Positions 5,363 through 5,364 of a stretch of 5,364 nt of DNA are shown in pieces. The DNA is taken from NCBI GenBank assembly GCA_021732945.1, contig JAKFWB010000133.1, forward strand, positions 1 to 5,364. Reading direction: 5' to 3'. The notes beneath the pieces are model-generated. The model ran no database searches. It worked only from the letters and a program-made list of their open reading frames with translations, and had not been told where the DNA came from. Made by a program: the position numbers and the translations under genes. Position 1 is the first letter of the stretch. Each line of letters starts with the position of its first letter. The DNA comes from Porphyrobacter sp. (GTDB lineage Bacteria; Pseudomonadota; Alphaproteobacteria; Sphingomonadales; Sphingomonadaceae).

Positions 5363-5364
5363 AC

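Overview
The window reads as ordinary chromosomal DNA of a GC-rich alphaproteobacterium, most likely a sphingomonad of the Erythrobacter/Porphyrobacter type. That placement is inferred from base composition, dense codon use, a DUF1489 gene (a family typical of Alphaproteobacteria) and the style of the intergenic inverted repeat. No gene was compared with a database. I found no tRNA, rRNA, CRISPR array, transposase, integrase, phage gene or defence system, and no convincing new biological system.

Layout, left to right. (1) The 3' end of mutY (plus strand, positions 1-458), covering three cysteines of the iron-sulfur loop and the 8-oxoguanine recognition domain. (2) A small membrane protein gene on the minus strand, which converges on mutY so tightly that the two stop codons overlap. 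(3) A short divergent intergenic region, about 92 to 119 bases. (4) A tightly packed plus-strand operon of three genes: a Tat-exported serine hydrolase of the class C beta-lactamase/family VIII esterase type, a NudC-type NAD(H) pyrophosphatase, and a cytosolic DsbA-family (FrnE-like) oxidoreductase. Stop and start codons overlap at both internal junctions (TGATG and ATGA), so translation is probably coupled. (5) A 92-base convergent gap filled mostly by a large imperfect inverted repeat with a potential cUUCGg loop, probably a dispersed intergenic repeat acting as a two-way terminator. (6) A minus-strand run read from the right edge: the 3' end of an MgtE-type Mg2+ transporter gene, a short-chain dehydrogenase/reductase (SDR), and a DUF1489 gene. 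The gaps of about 30 bases suggest co-transcription.

Functional picture. MutY and NudC are housekeeping functions (oxidative DNA damage repair; nicotinamide nucleotide or NAD-capped RNA turnover), and the FrnE-like protein is a thiol-redox enzyme. The exported hydrolase, the SDR and the DUF1489 protein have no assignable substrate.

The most notable feature is the 5' end of the SDR gene. The only start with a strong ribosome binding site (ATG at 4965) runs into an in-frame TGA at its third codon, and a second ATG five bases further on is in another frame. The remaining 243 codons are intact, so the gene is either recently damaged, started from an unusual GTG, or affected by a sequence error.
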